A stretch of DNA of 64,000 bases, from the NCBI GenBank assembly GCA_964485695.1, contig CAZAKZ010000006.1:1-64000 (forward strand). The letters are read 5' to 3'. The notes under the pieces were generated by a model that was not told the origin of the DNA, ran no database searches, and saw nothing but the letters and a program-made list of their open reading frames with translations. Origin of the DNA: CAZAKZ01 sp964485695 (GTDB lineage Bacteria; Planctomycetota; JAFGQW01). The position numbers and the translations under genes are program-made. Shown piece after piece: positions 63,766 to 64,000 of this stretch (positions are counted from its first letter, which is position 1; every line of letters starts with the position of its first letter).

Positions 63766-64000
63766 ATGATCAACAGGACATGGATCACTCTGACAGCAGC
63801 TTTGTTCTTCCTGTCCTGGAGCGGGGAATGCCAGGACCAGAAGAAGTCGCTCCCCAACATCGTCCTCCTCTACGCCGATGACATGGGGTACGGCGATCTG
63901 AACGTCCAGAACCCGGAGTCGAAGATTCCGACCCCGAACCTCGACCGGCTGGCCCGCGAGGGGATCCGTTTCGCGGATGCGCACAGCTCCTCCGGCATCT
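63766..64000 (+). CDS. Arylsulfatase-type sulfatase, 5' part only
   Basis: The first 78 residues of an exported sulfatase cut by the window end. Signal peptide MINRTWITLTAALFFLSWSGEC (a lipobox-like Cys is possible), then PNIVLLYADDMGYGDL with the two metal-binding Asp residues, TPNLDRLAREGIRFADAH and the approach to the catalytic site, SSSGI, just where CTPSR would follow. Family members hydrolyse sulfate esters of polysaccharides after Cys-to-formylglycine conversion. That Cys is outside the window, so the type cannot be confirmed. AT-rich DNA upstream (63566-63765) separates it from the divergent HNH gene. Confidence 0.9.
   Translation, partial: MINRTWITLTAALFFLSWSGECQDQKKSLPNIVLLYADDMGYGDLNVQNPESKIPTPNLDRLAREGIRFADAHSSSGI

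Overview
The window is a high-GC (about 60-65 % by eye) bacterial chromosome segment, densely coded on both strands. I saw no rRNA, tRNA, CRISPR array, phage genes or intact insertion sequence. The gene content fits Planctomycetota best: alternative complex III (ActA/ActB), sulfatase and alkaline-phosphatase-superfamily enzymes, many exported proteins built from FG-GAP, kelch, PQQ, beta-helix or carboxypeptidase-regulatory repeats, and a small C-terminal beta domain shared by several secreted proteins. This is an inference from family content; no marker gene settles the phylum.

Layout. 1-3.0 kb (minus): actB (cut by the window edge) and actA of the quinol-oxidising alternative complex III. 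3.4-4.7 kb: divergent ctaA (heme A synthase), the same aerobic respiratory theme. 5.0-7.1 kb: a GT-C-like membrane protein and a HEAT lipoprotein. 7.1-14.9 kb: a compositionally distinct, AT-richer four-gene block with an exported C-anchored protein, a MacB/FtsX-type permease, its ATPase and a 1557-residue lipoprotein in which a methyltransferase-like fold sits between two PQQ-type beta-propellers. 15.0-26.0 kb: envelope-lipid or glycan functions, namely two membrane-anchored alkaline-phosphatase-superfamily proteins, a membrane-fused glycerophosphodiester phosphodiesterase (minus) and a YfhO-type membrane protein. 26.0-29.6 kb: an FAD monooxygenase (minus) and a secreted M1 metallopeptidase.

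29.7-36.8 kb is a tight plus-strand operon: a PPDK-like ATP-grasp/phosphohistidine protein, a CYTH-CHAD protein, a metallo-beta-lactamase-fold hydrolase and an exported caspase-like (gingipain-type) protein. 36.8-42.0 kb holds a GT87 protein, an apparent in-frame chimera of an AI-2E transporter with a secreted beta-helix protein, and a convergent kelch protein. 42.2-47.5 kb is a translationally coupled radical-SAM operon (TIGR03960/DUF2344 protein, mtaB, miaB). 47.5-48.4 kb (minus) is a nucleotidyltransferase-fold gene whose 5' end lies in a perfect 148-bp tandem duplication.

The most notable find is at 48.7-49.8 kb: an exported FG-GAP propeller gene interrupted by one in-frame TGA. The TGA is followed by a perfect 8-bp stem with a G-first loop at the spacing expected of a bacterial SECIS element. 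It is a candidate new selenoprotein with a vicinal Sec-Cys pair. The rest (49.8-64 kb) holds exported and membrane proteins, rpiA, a gamma-glutamyltransferase, two large carboxypeptidase-regulatory-repeat proteins, an HNH nuclease with a RuvA-C-like tail, and the start of a sulfatase cut by the window end.
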